A DNA stretch of 64,000 nucleotides from Pontibacterium granulatum (GCF_029961155.1 NZ_JASBRH010000003.1:235169-299168), one strand, 5' to 3'. Counted from the stretch's first letter, positions 1-8,222 are shown. Made by a program: numbers and translations. The notes: generated by a model not told the origin, from the letters alone.

Positions 1-360
1 CTTGATGGTTGGCGACAGGTCACGGATCTCGGTCACGGTACCGACAAAATCACGCACCGGGTGACCGGCGAAGTCAGGGTCCACATCGATATCCGCTTCG
101 ATGGTCACGTCGGATTCCGGCATGGCACAACATGCCAGTACTACACCGTCGTCCCGTTCAGACTCCATCAGCGCGAATGGGGAGGCATCCCCCACATCCA
201 CATCACCGTCGGTCACGGTGCATTTACAGGTACCACAGGTGCCGTGACCACAGGCGAATGGCAGCCATACGCCCTGGCGCAGTGCTGCGTCCAGAATGGT
301 CTGGCCCTCATCGACCTCAATCACTTCACCGGTCGGTTCTACGGTTACTTCGTAAGTCAT
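1..360 (-). CDS. dmpP: Phenol hydroxylase reductase component P5, N-terminal part (DmpP)
   Basis: This is the reductase that passes electrons from NAD(P)H through FAD and a [2Fe-2S] cluster to the di-iron oxygenase of a multicomponent phenol hydroxylase. Only the first 120 residues are in the window; the gene runs off the left edge. The visible part is a plant-type ferredoxin domain with cluster cysteines C37, C42, C45 and C77 (CGHGTCGTC, then CC). The start of the FAD domain follows at about residue 105 (VRDFVGTV). The FAD and NAD domains expected in this family lie outside the window. It is the last visible gene of dmpKLMNOP, 19 bases after dmpO, so it should be co-transcribed with it. Confidence 0.93.
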   Translation of the reverse strand, partial: MTYEVTVEPTGEVIEVDEGQTILDAALRQGVWLPFACGHGTCGTCKCTVTDGDVDVGDASPFALMESERDDGVVLACCAMPESDVTIEADIDVDPDFAGHPVRDFVGTVTEIRDLSPTIK

Positions 361-379
361 AACTGGTTACCTCCCGCTA

Positions 380-742
380 TCAGACGCCCGCACCCTGATA
401 ACCATTCAGGTCGGGGGTGCTGAAACGCAATACGGATTTGTGGCCAATGCCCTGATCTTTCAGCGCCACATCCGCCTGTGGCGTGAATGGATTCCCATCC
501 AGCATCCAGCTCACGTTATCCCAATCGATCTGTTCAAATTCCGGATGCAAACTGAAGGTCTCAGGCATCACCTGCGTACGCAGTGCTTCGAATGTCATCT
601 CCGGCGGCAGTGGGTATGCAAACGGCGCACAGAACATCAGGTGGTGATCCCACCCCACGTACACCACCTGGTTGCCACCAAAATTCTCTACTTTGTCGAG
701 TACTTCGCCTTTGTAGTCAGGCGTAATTGCTTTAACAGCCAT
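380..742 (-). CDS. dmpO: Phenol hydroxylase component P4 (DmpO)
   Basis: This 120-residue protein matches the small gamma subunit of multicomponent phenol hydroxylases (DmpO/PhO/TouE class). It is part of the (alpha-beta-gamma)2 hydroxylase with DmpN and DmpL. It begins MAVKAITPDYKGEV and has the family's aromatic-rich WDHHLMFCAPFAYPLPP segment at about residues 31-47. Its length is normal for the family. It lies between dmpN and dmpP, as in the dmp operon of Pseudomonas. The assignment rests on family resemblance together with gene order. No metal or cofactor motif is expected in this subunit. Confidence 0.93.
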   Translation of the reverse strand: MAVKAITPDYKGEVLDKVENFGGNQVVYVGWDHHLMFCAPFAYPLPPEMTFEALRTQVMPETFSLHPEFEQIDWDNVSWMLDGNPFTPQADVALKDQGIGHKSVLRFSTPDLNGYQGAGV

Positions 743-813
743 GGTCGTTCCTCACTTCGGTCAGGACGCGGGACAAACCCACCGCGCCCGCCGGTTGTTG
801 TTCTTGTTCTGGC

Positions 814-2316
814 TTATGCCACGCCTTTCCACTGTTTCCAGCGCAGCTCGTCCGGGGAGCCCTTCATATCCATGTTGTCCACGCCAACATTCATGTGATA
901 GAAGTCGCTCAGGATGTCGCCCACGTCCGGACCACCGCAGTTACCCTGGAAGATCTGGTGCACCGGCAACCAGGACTGAACAAACTTCTCAGGTTCATCC
1001 TCGAAGATGTCCTTACAGCCGTCGGAGCAGAAGTGGTAACGATCGCCGTTGTAGACGGTGTCGCGGTATGAGGTCTGGGTCGGATCGTCCATCTCGGTGA
1101 ACAGCATCGGAATCTGACAGGTGGTGCACAGCTGTGGCAGGCCTTTGGTATAGAAACGCTCCCCCTTGGCTTCCATTTCCTTCGCCAGCTCCCAACGTGG
1201 GCGGTAGTACTTGTCGAAGGTTTCCGGGTATTTCTCGGACAGCCAGTCCAGCTCTTCATCGGTTGGAATCCAGGTGTGGAAACCTGCCGCGTGGCCGTGG
1301 GTGTAGAAGGTCCACCATGCCTGGTGAGAGATATGCTCTTTCTCTTTCTCGATGATGTCGGAGTACTTCGGCATGCGGATGCCGTAACGGGCCAGGTCTT
1401 TAAACAGGGCACCACCCGCTTCCTCGAAGTACACCTCCCACGCTTCCTTCCAGGACATCACTTTGTTTGGCAGCATGTAGTCCATCATCATCGCCACGAT
1501 GGTCAGCAGACGGGAACCACGCCAAAACCACTTGTCGATCCACTTCTGCACGATCTCGACGTTGTCTTCGTGCTGCTCCAGCAGGAACTTGATCACTTCC
1601 AGACCCAGCGTCATATGACGGGCTTCGTCAGACTGCGCAGAGAAACCGAAGGTTACAGTCGCCATGTCACCGTTGTGTGCCGCACCGGACATAAACGGAA
1701 CGAACAGCAGGTTGGTGAGCACGTATTCGAAGGAGAAACCGATCGCGATCATGAACTCGAACGGACCGGCGGTACGTGCGTCGTTGAAGAAGGACTTCGG
1801 TACGGACAGGTACCACACACGGTCGTGCATGTGGCTGTATTCCTGGAAGCCGTCGAAGAACTTGTTGAAGTGGCTCATCGCATGGATCTGAGTCTGCACG
1901 TGACGCAGCTCATCCAGCGACTGCATCTGGCACGCCACACGGGCACCCACGCCACCGAACTGACGGCCGGTGTGGGCAAAGCCCTGGTACGCCTGATACT
2001 CCAGCGGAGATACGCCAGTCAGGAAGATTTTGATGGCGTTGATGTAACGCGGATCAGAGACGTTCAGGTGCGCGTTGTTCTGCGCAAAGGCATCGAAGAT
2101 CGCGTAGAGCTTTTTCTCTTTCTCTGCCTGGTACTTCCAGTAAGCATCCATGGTCAGACGGAACGGGTCTTCCCACTTGGACCAATCGGTAATTTTGATG
2201 CCTTCGAAATCTTCGTAAGGGAACGCTTCTTTACGATCGGCGTAGGAATATTCCCAGTCCAGATCGCGGGTCAAAAGACGGTATTTGTCTTTAATATTGA
2301 GTTTCTTAGCTGCCAT
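814..2316 (-). CDS. dmpN: Phenol hydroxylase P3, di-iron oxygenase large subunit (DmpN)
   Basis: This is the catalytic alpha subunit, which hydroxylates phenol to catechol at a carboxylate-bridged di-iron centre. It has 500 residues, normal for the family. The six expected iron ligands can be read: E106, E136 and H139 (in DELRH), E197, and E231 and H234 (in DEARH). The C-terminal third has a YHS-like zinc-binding segment with CTTC at about 400 and FCSDGC at about 435, as in toluene and phenol monooxygenase alpha subunits. It sits between dmpM and dmpO. The exact substrate (phenol or methylphenols) cannot be settled from sequence alone, but the adjacent phenol-type regulator supports phenol. 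Confidence 0.97.
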   Translation of the reverse strand: MAAKKLNIKDKYRLLTRDLDWEYSYADRKEAFPYEDFEGIKITDWSKWEDPFRLTMDAYWKYQAEKEKKLYAIFDAFAQNNAHLNVSDPRYINAIKIFLTGVSPLEYQAYQGFAHTGRQFGGVGARVACQMQSLDELRHVQTQIHAMSHFNKFFDGFQEYSHMHDRVWYLSVPKSFFNDARTAGPFEFMIAIGFSFEYVLTNLLFVPFMSGAAHNGDMATVTFGFSAQSDEARHMTLGLEVIKFLLEQHEDNVEIVQKWIDKWFWRGSRLLTIVAMMMDYMLPNKVMSWKEAWEVYFEEAGGALFKDLARYGIRMPKYSDIIEKEKEHISHQAWWTFYTHGHAAGFHTWIPTDEELDWLSEKYPETFDKYYRPRWELAKEMEAKGERFYTKGLPQLCTTCQIPMLFTEMDDPTQTSYRDTVYNGDRYHFCSDGCKDIFEDEPEKFVQSWLPVHQIFQGNCGGPDVGDILSDFYHMNVGVDNMDMKGSPDELRWKQWKGVA

Positions 2317-2333
2317 GATTCGTTACCTTATTT

Positions 2334-2603
2334 TTATTCGTTCCAGTGCAGAGACAGGGAGTCGTCGTCTTCATCAACGTTGCCACCCAGCGTGATCAGG
2401 TTGACGTGCAGTTCCTGCACATCCCAATCACGGCCCATCTTCTCTTCGACGGTTTCGCGGTTAACGGTCAGACGACCTTCGTTTTCAATGCGGATCATTG
2501 CCGGCATGTGGATAACGGTCACATCCGGGTTGTCTTCTTCGATTGCTTCAACGATGTAGCGGGATTCGTCGTTATCCTGCAGAGCGATGTAAACCTTAGA
2601 CAT
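2334..2603 (-). CDS. dmpM: Phenol hydroxylase P2, regulatory/effector protein (DmpM)
   Basis: This 89-residue cofactor-free protein belongs to the MmoB/DmpM family. Such proteins bind the hydroxylase and tune its di-iron centre for turnover. The family signature is visible: an N-terminal VYIALQDNDESRYIVEAIE strand-helix, then a VTVIHMPAMIRIENEGRLTVNRE core. The length matches known DmpM proteins (about 90 residues). It lies 17 bases before dmpN and 11 bases after dmpL, so the three hydroxylase-core genes are tightly linked. Confidence 0.96.
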   Translation of the reverse strand: MSKVYIALQDNDESRYIVEAIEEDNPDVTVIHMPAMIRIENEGRLTVNRETVEEKMGRDWDVQELHVNLITLGGNVDEDDDSLSLHWNE

Positions 2604-2614
2604 TGCGTATCTCC

Positions 2615-3601
2615 TTACTTGAACAGGCCAGCTTTGGTCAGACGCTTGTCCAGTGCTGCAACGGCTTTGTCCATCGCTTCAGCATCCAGCATCTCTTCTG
2701 CCAGGGGTTTCAGTGCTGCCACAGCTTTCGCTTTCCAGCTGGTTACCCAACCTTCCAACAGCGCCTTGTTGTCTGCGGATTCAGCCGCCGCGGTTTTCAG
2801 TACAGCATCCGCCCAGCGGGTGTTGTCCTTGTTCCACAGCTGCATAAACTCGGTCAGCATGCCGATGTCCTGGCCACCGTTGTCTGCCAGCCAGGCGTCG
2901 TATTGGTTGTAGACCAGGTCATACATCAGCGCGTCCATCACCACGTCCTGCGCGATAAACAGCTCAAACCAGTCTTTAGTCACGGTGGTTTCTTCACACA
3001 GAGCGCGCACGCCCTGCCAGATCTCTTCGCTCATCCAGTAGGCCTTGGCTTCACCCAGTGCATCACCGGTGTTGCCATCAAGGATCAGGCCGATGCGGGA
3101 CAGGTACTGAGCAATACCCAGACGGTCCATGCCGTCGTACAGGAACGCCTGGGTAATAGCCGTGCCATACCCCTGGGAGGAGCTGTACATGTTGTTCAGG
3201 TTGGCGGTGTGTTCGAAATGGCGCAGAGGAATCAGGTAACGGATCACCTGTTTCTGCAGGTCGTCGCTCAGCAGACGTTTCAGGTCGCGCTTTTCAAAGA
3301 AGGCGTAGTTGCTTTCAGCCACTTCCTGCATCTTCGCGCGCTGCTGCACATAGGCGCCGTAATAGAACTGGCGCGGATCCTTAAAGGCATACCAGTCTTC
3401 CATAACCAACGCAGTGCGGCGCGGGTCGTTCAGCTCCATCTCTGGCTGCCATAGCGGGCGGTAGTGGAAGTATTTTTCAGACTGAACGTCGTAGGTTGCT
3501 TCCTGGTAACGCGTTGCGGGCTTGTCACCAAAACGACGCTCGATATGAGCGAAGGTGTTACGTACCGGCTCTAGCGTCGCGGTTTTGATTTCAATACTCA
3601 T
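2615..3601 (-). CDS. dmpL: Phenol hydroxylase P1, oxygenase beta subunit (DmpL)
   Basis: This 328-residue protein is the beta subunit of the phenol hydroxylase oxygenase. It has the ferritin-like helical fold of the alpha subunit but lacks the di-iron ligands. The N-terminal region (RRFGDKPATRYQEATYDVQ, then YHYRPLW-type aromatic segments) and the length match the DmpL/TouA-partner family. It follows dmpK in the operon, with 30 bases between them. Its role is structural, supporting the DmpN active site and the docking of DmpM and DmpP. Confidence 0.95.
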   Translation of the reverse strand: MSIEIKTATLEPVRNTFAHIERRFGDKPATRYQEATYDVQSEKYFHYRPLWQPEMELNDPRRTALVMEDWYAFKDPRQFYYGAYVQQRAKMQEVAESNYAFFEKRDLKRLLSDDLQKQVIRYLIPLRHFEHTANLNNMYSSSQGYGTAITQAFLYDGMDRLGIAQYLSRIGLILDGNTGDALGEAKAYWMSEEIWQGVRALCEETTVTKDWFELFIAQDVVMDALMYDLVYNQYDAWLADNGGQDIGMLTEFMQLWNKDNTRWADAVLKTAAAESADNKALLEGWVTSWKAKAVAALKPLAEEMLDAEAMDKAVAALDKRLTKAGLFK

Positions 3602-3631
3602 CGGACAGTTTCCAGCTTGGTCAGATTATTG

Positions 3632-3946
3632 TTATTCAGATGCGTAATGTTCGTGGTTATGAGACATCAGGGTGTCTTCGCCGTAGCGCCACTTCTCCAT
3701 CTCGGCATCGACCTCAGCCATCTGTTCGTTGGTCATGTGCACCACGTCGTTCACCTTGCAAAAGTGCTCGAATGCGCCCTGCGGCATGATCAATTCCACG
3801 AACAGACTCGGATCACCGATCGCGAAGTCGAACTCCACGAATCGGGCATCCTGAGGACTACGGACCCTGATGTACTTGGTTAAGCGCTCAAATTTCGGCT
3901 TACTCGGATCACTCGACCGGGTATCCAGATTTATCACCTCAGCCAT
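3632..3946 (-). CDS. dmpK: Phenol hydroxylase P0, assembly component (DmpK)
   Basis: This 104-residue first gene of the operon matches the DmpK/P0 family. In Pseudomonas DmpK is not needed for in vitro turnover but is thought to help form active, iron-loaded oxygenase in vivo. Visible traits are the YIRVRSPQDARFVEFDFAIG segment at about 25-44 and a length usual for the family. The ATG at 3946 is preceded by a strong GGGGG-type ribosome site. A sigma54 promoter lies 44 bases upstream. Regulation is therefore likely by the divergent DmpR-like activator in response to phenol. Confidence 0.92.
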   Translation of the reverse strand: MAEVINLDTRSSDPSKPKFERLTKYIRVRSPQDARFVEFDFAIGDPSLFVELIMPQGAFEHFCKVNDVVHMTNEQMAEVDAEMEKWRYGEDTLMSHNHEHYASE

Positions 3947-3989
3947 TTCGCCCCCTGCTTGTTTTTCTGATTCAGGTCACTGGGTCTAG

Positions 3990-4005
3990 AGCAACCCCTG
4001 TGCCA
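3990..4005 (-). promoter_or_regulatory. Sigma54 (-24/-12) promoter of dmpKLMNOP
   Basis: Read on the minus strand, the site is TGGCAC-AGGGG-TTGCT, an exact match to the sigma54 consensus TGGCAC-N5-TTGC. Transcription would start near 3980, leaving a leader of about 35 bases before dmpK. The divergent gene encodes a sigma54-dependent activator, which fits this promoter class. Confidence 0.92.
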
Positions 4006-4150
4006 GATTTAAATAACGAAACCGGAAAGGCGCAAAAGCATCCAGATAACACTTTGTTTTTAAAGGAATAAAAAAACTTACCGATAAGAAAACCAAACAA
4101 AGATCGAATGCTTTTTCACCAAAAAGGCCTTGACGAAGGGGAGGGAAAAG

Positions 4151-4228
4151 ATGATGAAATGATTAAAAGGATCAAAAAAAATTGATGATTTGATCAGGAG
4201 ATCAATCTCCACTTGAGCAACTCATCAC
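4151..4228. promoter_or_regulatory. Upstream activating sites for the DmpR-like regulator
   Basis: XylR/DmpR activators bind sites resembling TTGATCAATTGATCAA. The best site here is 4190-4205, a perfect dyad TTGATC-AGGA-GATCAA with the family's 4-base spacer (13 of 16 match). Weaker copies are at 4151-4166 (12/16), 4182-4197 (13/16, overlapping the best site) and 4213-4228 (12/16). The cluster is about 150-220 bases upstream of the -24 element, a normal distance for looping activation, but helical phasing was not tested. Confidence 0.72.
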
Positions 4229-4324
4229 CCTCGAATTTGATCTTTTTAGGCCGCTTTGGCGGGGGAGTGGGGGAGGTGTCTAAAGGCACTAAAAAACAGG
4301 CACCAACCAAACATTTAAGCGACA

Positions 4325-4352
4325 TTGACTACAAATAACCGCTTGATAATAA
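4325..4352 (+). promoter_or_regulatory. Possible sigma70 promoter of dmpR
   Basis: TTGACT at 4325-4330 is followed after 16 bases by TAATAA at 4347-4352, about 18 bases before the dmpR start codon. The -35 is good and the -10 is weak, and the leader would be very short, so this is tentative. Confidence 0.35.
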
Positions 4353-4370
4353 CAATAAAGGCGAAAACTC

Positions 4371-6086
4371 ATGAGCAACACGGCTCAACCAAAACTACCG
4401 GAATCAAAGGACCTGATTTCGCAGATTCAGTTTGCCAGTGAGGACGGCAAAATCTGGTTTAACGAGCAGCGCATGCTGCTGATTCACTCGGCAGTGATGG
4501 GGTCACTGCGAAAGGAATTGATCGAAACCTTAGGTGTAGAACGCACCCGCGGGTTTCTGATGCGCTTCGGCTATTACTCCGGCCTGAAAGATGCCGAAAT
4601 GGCACACAAGATCCGTCCGGATTTCACCTCGCAGGAGGCCTTTCTTGCCGGACCTCAGCTGCACAACATCAAGGGGATGGTGAGAGTTGTTCCCAAAGAA
4701 CTGCGCTTCGATATAGAGTCCGGCAGCTTTCATGGCGAATTTGATTGGTATGACTCGTACGAGTCCGAAGTCCATCTTGCCGAATATGGTCGCGCAGATG
4801 ACCCCATTTGCTGGACCCTGATCGGTTACGCCAGCGGGTTTGCTACCTATTACATGGGCCGCAAAATCATCTTCAAGGAAACCCAGTGCAGCGGCTGTGG
4901 CGCGGACCATTGTCATATCGTAGGCAAGCCTGCCGAAGAGTGGGAAGACCAGGAAGAGCTGGAACGCGCGCTGCTACCCGACCCGATCATCGAAGAATTG
5001 TTTGCCCTGCAACACCAGATATCCACCTTGCAGGAACAGTTCCGTACTCCGGAAGAGGAGCAGGATCTGCTTTTCAACTCCGTTGGGCGTTCCGGCGGCT
5101 TCAAGAATGTCTGCCAACTGATCACCAAAGCCTCCAAGAGCAAAGTCACCGTTCTGCTGCTGGGTGAAACCGGGGTCGGTAAAGAGGTGGTTGCTAAAGG
5201 CCTGCATCAGAGCAGTGATCGCCGCGACGGCCAGTTTGTTGCTGTGAACTGTGCCTGCATCCCACCTGACCTGATCGAAGCAGAACTGTTTGGGGTCGAG
5301 AAAGGGGCCTATACCGGCGCCACCCAATCCCGCGAAGGTAAATTCGAGCGCGCTCATAAAGGCACCATCTTCCTGGATGAAGTGATTGAACTCTCCCCAC
5401 GTGCACAAGCCACCCTGTTGCGTGTACTGCAGGAAGGGGAACTGGAACGTGTCGGCGACAATCGACTGCGCCGTATCGATGTACGTGTGGTTGCCGCCAC
5501 CAACGAGGATCTGGAACAGGCTGTAAAAGAGGGCCGCTTCCGTGCGGATCTGTTCTACCGCCTTAACGTCTACCCGGTGCATATCCCGCCACTACGCGAT
5601 CGCACCGAAGATATTCCGCTGCTGATCGAACACTTCCTGGAGAAGTACCACACCCTCTATAACAAACGCACCATGGGTGTCACCGATAAGGCCCTGCAGG
5701 CGCTGCTGATGTATAAGTGGCCCGGCAATATCCGGGAGCTGGAAAACATGATTGAGCGTGGCGTTATCCTCACCGACAACAACCATTGCATCGATCTGGA
5801 GAGTTTCTTCCCGTCTTTGGCAGAACCCACCCATCCACTCAATGTGATCAATGGACGCGGGCATCTGGACAAACCGGAGGAGAATTCAGGCGTCAATCTC
5901 ACCGACGATAACTGGATGGATAACCTATTGGGCGAAGAGTTCAGCATCGAGAATCTGGAACACGATCTGATCAAACGCGCCATGAACCAGACCGGAGGCA
6001 ACGTTTCTAAAGCCGCACGTCTGCTGGGTCTTACCCGCCCTGCACTGGCGTACCGACTGAAGAAACTCGATACCGACGAGGCATAA
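4371..6086 (+). CDS. dmpR: Phenol-responsive sigma54-dependent activator, DmpR/MopR type
   Basis: This 571-residue NtrC-family activator should bind phenol and switch on the divergent phenol hydroxylase operon. Domains: XylR_N/V4R sensor (about 20-200), a linker helix, an AAA+ ATPase (about 235-470) and a C-terminal Fis-type HTH (about 525-568). Walker A is GETGVGKE at 265-272, the sigma54-contact loop is GAYTGA at 312-317 (Tyr for the usual Phe), and Walker B is GTIFLDE at 331-337. The phenol-pocket residues of MopR (H106, W134) have counterparts here at H98 and W126. The MopR zinc ligands C155, E178, C181 and C189 correspond to C147, E170, C173 and C181, a constant offset of eight. This supports phenol rather than toluene or xylene as effector. 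It may repress or ignore its own promoter. Confidence 0.95.
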   Translation: MSNTAQPKLPESKDLISQIQFASEDGKIWFNEQRMLLIHSAVMGSLRKELIETLGVERTRGFLMRFGYYSGLKDAEMAHKIRPDFTSQEAFLAGPQLHNIKGMVRVVPKELRFDIESGSFHGEFDWYDSYESEVHLAEYGRADDPICWTLIGYASGFATYYMGRKIIFKETQCSGCGADHCHIVGKPAEEWEDQEELERALLPDPIIEELFALQHQISTLQEQFRTPEEEQDLLFNSVGRSGGFKNVCQLITKASKSKVTVLLLGETGVGKEVVAKGLHQSSDRRDGQFVAVNCACIPPDLIEAELFGVEKGAYTGATQSREGKFERAHKGTIFLDEVIELSPRAQATLLRVLQEGELERVGDNRLRRIDVRVVAATNEDLEQAVKEGRFRADLFYRLNVYPVHIPPLRDRTEDIPLLIEHFLEKYHTLYNKRTMGVTDKALQALLMYKWPGNIRELENMIERGVILTDNNHCIDLESFFPSLAEPTHPLNVINGRGHLDKPEENSGVNLTDDNWMDNLLGEEFSIENLEHDLIKRAMNQTGGNVSKAARLLGLTRPALAYRLKKLDTDEA

Positions 6087-6115
6087 CAATCCTCCCATAC
6101 GCTGTTTGGTGAGCC

Positions 6116-6143
6116 GGGCGCACTGCTATACAATGCGCCCTTT
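6116..6143 (+). terminator. Possible terminator after dmpR
   Basis: GGGCGCA at 6116-6122 pairs with TGCGCCC at 6134-6140 around an 11-base loop and is followed by TTTATC. The stem is short and the T-tract is brief, so termination may be partial. It lies only 25 bases before rsmE, and the loop also contains TACAAT, which might serve as a -10 for rsmE. Confidence 0.45.
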
Positions 6144-6167
6144 ATCGCCAACCGACAGTACCCACCG

Positions 6168-6881
6168 ATGAACCTGATCCTGCTCTACACCAGCGATTTT
6201 ATCGACGAACAGACCGTTGCCATCAGCGACCGTCGATTTCACCATATCCGCGGTGTCCATCAACCGGAGCCGGGTGAAGTGCTCAAGGTGGGTTTGCTCG
6301 ATGGTGAGCGCGGCAGCGGTGAAGTCATCAGCCTGACCGAGGGCGAGATCCGGTTGCGCGTCACACTGGATCGAAATGCGCCCGCACCTCTCCCCCTAAA
6401 GTTAATCCTGGCACTGCCCCGCCCGAAGATGATGAAACGCACCCTGCAAACGATCTCAGCGATGGGTGCCAAAGAGATCTACCTGATCAACTCTTACCGT
6501 GTGGATAAGAGCTACTGGTCAACCCCCCTGCTGCAACCGGAGAAGATCCGCGAACAGCTGCTGCTTGGCCTTGAACAGGCCGGTGATACCGTGATGCCTG
6601 AGGTGCACCTGCGCAAACGTTTCAAGCCGTTTGTTGAAGATGAACTCCCGGCGATCTCCCAAGACACCCGCGCACTGGTTGCCCACCCGTATCACGCAGC
6701 CCCTTGCCCGGCGGAGTCATCAGTGCCAACCACGCTCGCCATCGGCCCTGAAGGGGGCTTTATTGCCTACGAAGTCGAAAAACTGAATGAGTGCGGCTTT
6801 ACTGCTATCCATATTGGCGAGCGTATCCTTCGGGTTGAGAACGCAGTGCCGGTACTGCTGGCCCGGTTATTCCCGCTCTGA
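6168..6881 (+). CDS. rsmE: 16S rRNA (uracil-1498-N3)-methyltransferase RsmE
   Basis: This SAM-dependent SPOUT-class enzyme methylates N3 of U1498 in 16S rRNA in the decoding centre. At 237 residues it has the normal length for RsmE. An N-terminal PUA-like RNA-binding domain is followed by the deep-trefoil-knot domain. The knot is recognised from AIGPEGGF at about 188-195 and the C-terminal GERILRVENAVPVLLARL. It stands alone between dmpR and the iron transporter and has no functional link to either. Confidence 0.96.
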   Translation: MNLILLYTSDFIDEQTVAISDRRFHHIRGVHQPEPGEVLKVGLLDGERGSGEVISLTEGEIRLRVTLDRNAPAPLPLKLILALPRPKMMKRTLQTISAMGAKEIYLINSYRVDKSYWSTPLLQPEKIREQLLLGLEQAGDTVMPEVHLRKRFKPFVEDELPAISQDTRALVAHPYHAAPCPAESSVPTTLAIGPEGGFIAYEVEKLNECGFTAIHIGERILRVENAVPVLLARLFPL

Positions 6882-7000
6882 TATTAATTTCAATGCTGCC
6901 AACACCCACAAACGCCCCGCTCGGGAATCCTTGACCGATCTCTATAGGGGAAAAGGATTTCAGACTCGTTGACCTGGATCATCTTGCTGTTAGCAATATT

Positions 7001-7063
7001 GATAATAATTTGCGTTAACACTTGACATTCCGACCCTGGAAAACAAGAATAATTCGCATTAGC
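7001..7063 (+). promoter_or_regulatory. Iron-regulated promoter with two Fur-box-like sites (fbpA)
   Basis: A sigma70 promoter is visible: TTGACA at 7022-7027, a 17-base spacer and AAGAAT at 7045-7050. GATAATAATTTGCGTTA at 7001-7017 lies just upstream of the -35. GAATAATTCGCATTAGC at 7047-7063 covers the -10. Both resemble the Fur site AATGATAATAATTCTCATT. The arrangement fits repression by iron-loaded Fur. Confidence 0.68.
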
Positions 7064-7093
7064 AAATATATTTATCCAGGTTCAGATACGTCG

Positions 7094-8116
7094 ATGAAAA
7101 AGATCCTCTCCGCTGTAGCATTGTCCGCTCTTTTCGCAGCACCTGTGGCGCAGGCAGCCGACGAAGTAAATATCTACTCCTTCCGTCAGGCCTTCCTGAT
7201 CAAACCCTTGCTGGAAGCATTCACCGAAGAAACCGGCATCAAGGCAAACGTTGTCTTCTCCAAGAAGGGCCTGCTGGAACGTATCGAACACGAAGGCAAA
7301 AACTCCCCGGCTGACGTACTGCTGACCTCCGATATTGGCCCGTTGTACGACGCTGTCGAAAAAGGGCTGCTGCAGCCGATCGAGAGCGACCTGCTGAATG
7401 ACAATATTCCGGCCAAATACCGTTCGACCGATGGCCAGTGGTACGGCCTGACATCCCGCTCCCGTATCATCTATGCATCCAAAGACCGTGTAAAAGAGGG
7501 CGAGATCACCAGCTACGAAGATCTGGCAGATCCAAAATGGAAAGGCCGTATCTGCACCCGCAGCGGTAAACATACCTACAACCTCTCCCTGATCGGTTCC
7601 ATGGTGGCAGAACACGGCGAAGCGGAAGCTCAGCAATGGCTGGCAGCGGTTAAAGACAATCTGGCGCGCCGCCCACAGGGTAACGACCGCGCACAGGTTA
7701 AAGCTGTCAAACAGGGTGAATGTGATCTGGCACTGGGTAACTCTTACTACTTCGGTAAGATGATCACCAACGACAAGAAGCCGGAACAGATTGAGTGGGC
7801 ACAGTCCGTTAACCTGATCTTCCCGAACCAGGATAACCGCGGCGCACACATGAACATCTCCGGTGCCGGCGTAACCAAGTACGCTCCGCACAAAGACGCT
7901 GCAATTAAACTGATCGAGTTCCTGAGCTCTGAAAAAGCACAGCAGATGTACGCTGAAGTGAACTTCGAATTCCCGGTTCGCGAGGGTACACCACGCTCCG
8001 AACTGATCAATAAATACATGGGTGAGTTCAAAGAAGATGGCATCAACCTGCAGCGCGTAGCAGAACTGCGCTCCACTGCAGCGAAGATGGTCGACAAGGT
8101 TGGTTTCGATAACTAA
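7094..8116 (+). CDS. fbpA: Ferric-iron ABC transporter, periplasmic binding protein
   Basis: This 340-residue protein (starting at the ATG before KKILSAVALS) is a periplasmic Fe(III)-binding protein of the FbpA/FutA/IdiA family. A signal peptide spans about 1-21, with cleavage likely after AQA. The mature protein starts ADEVNIYSFRQ, the family's usual first strand. A tandem-tyrosine iron-ligand motif, NSYYFGKM, is seen at about residues 216-223. An upstream in-frame start would add 24 residues ahead of a good signal peptide and is rejected. It is the first gene of an fbpA-fbpB unit with Fur-type sites at its promoter. Two hairpins after the stop codon probably make it more abundant than the permease. 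Confidence 0.9.
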   Translation: MKKILSAVALSALFAAPVAQAADEVNIYSFRQAFLIKPLLEAFTEETGIKANVVFSKKGLLERIEHEGKNSPADVLLTSDIGPLYDAVEKGLLQPIESDLLNDNIPAKYRSTDGQWYGLTSRSRIIYASKDRVKEGEITSYEDLADPKWKGRICTRSGKHTYNLSLIGSMVAEHGEAEAQQWLAAVKDNLARRPQGNDRAQVKAVKQGECDLALGNSYYFGKMITNDKKPEQIEWAQSVNLIFPNQDNRGAHMNISGAGVTKYAPHKDAAIKLIEFLSSEKAQQMYAEVNFEFPVREGTPRSELINKYMGEFKEDGINLQRVAELRSTAAKMVDKVGFDN

Positions 8117-8130
8117 TCTCTTAGGATATT

Positions 8131-8200
8131 CAGGCAGTTAGCGCTGCCTGAACCACTCGACTTTGTATCTCACTAACGGTAGTCTGCGCGGCTACCGTTT
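8131..8200 (+). terminator. Two intercistronic hairpins between fbpA and fbpB
   Basis: The first hairpin is CAGGCAG/CTGCCTG (8131-8150, loop 6). The second is AACGGTAG/CTACCGTT (8175-8199, loop 9), followed by a T-rich stretch. Together they could stabilise the fbpA message and partly stop transcription. That is common between a binding-protein gene and its permease gene. Confidence 0.55.
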
Positions 8201-8222
8201 TGTCGTTTTAAGGATTAAGGAT

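Larger units (their letters stand above)
3947..4370. other. 424-base divergent regulatory region between dmpK and dmpR
   Basis: This gene-free region carries the dmpK sigma54 promoter near its left end, a cluster of activator dyads in its middle and a possible sigma70 promoter for dmpR near its right end. The stretch 4010-4150 is A-rich, which could favour DNA bending between the activator and sigma54 sites. I see no open reading frame or RNA gene in it. Confidence 0.8.

Noticed and set aside
6129..6134. TACAAT as the rsmE promoter -10
   Set aside because: It lies inside the loop of a possible terminator and has no good -35 (TTTGGT at 18 bases), so I did not call it as a promoter.
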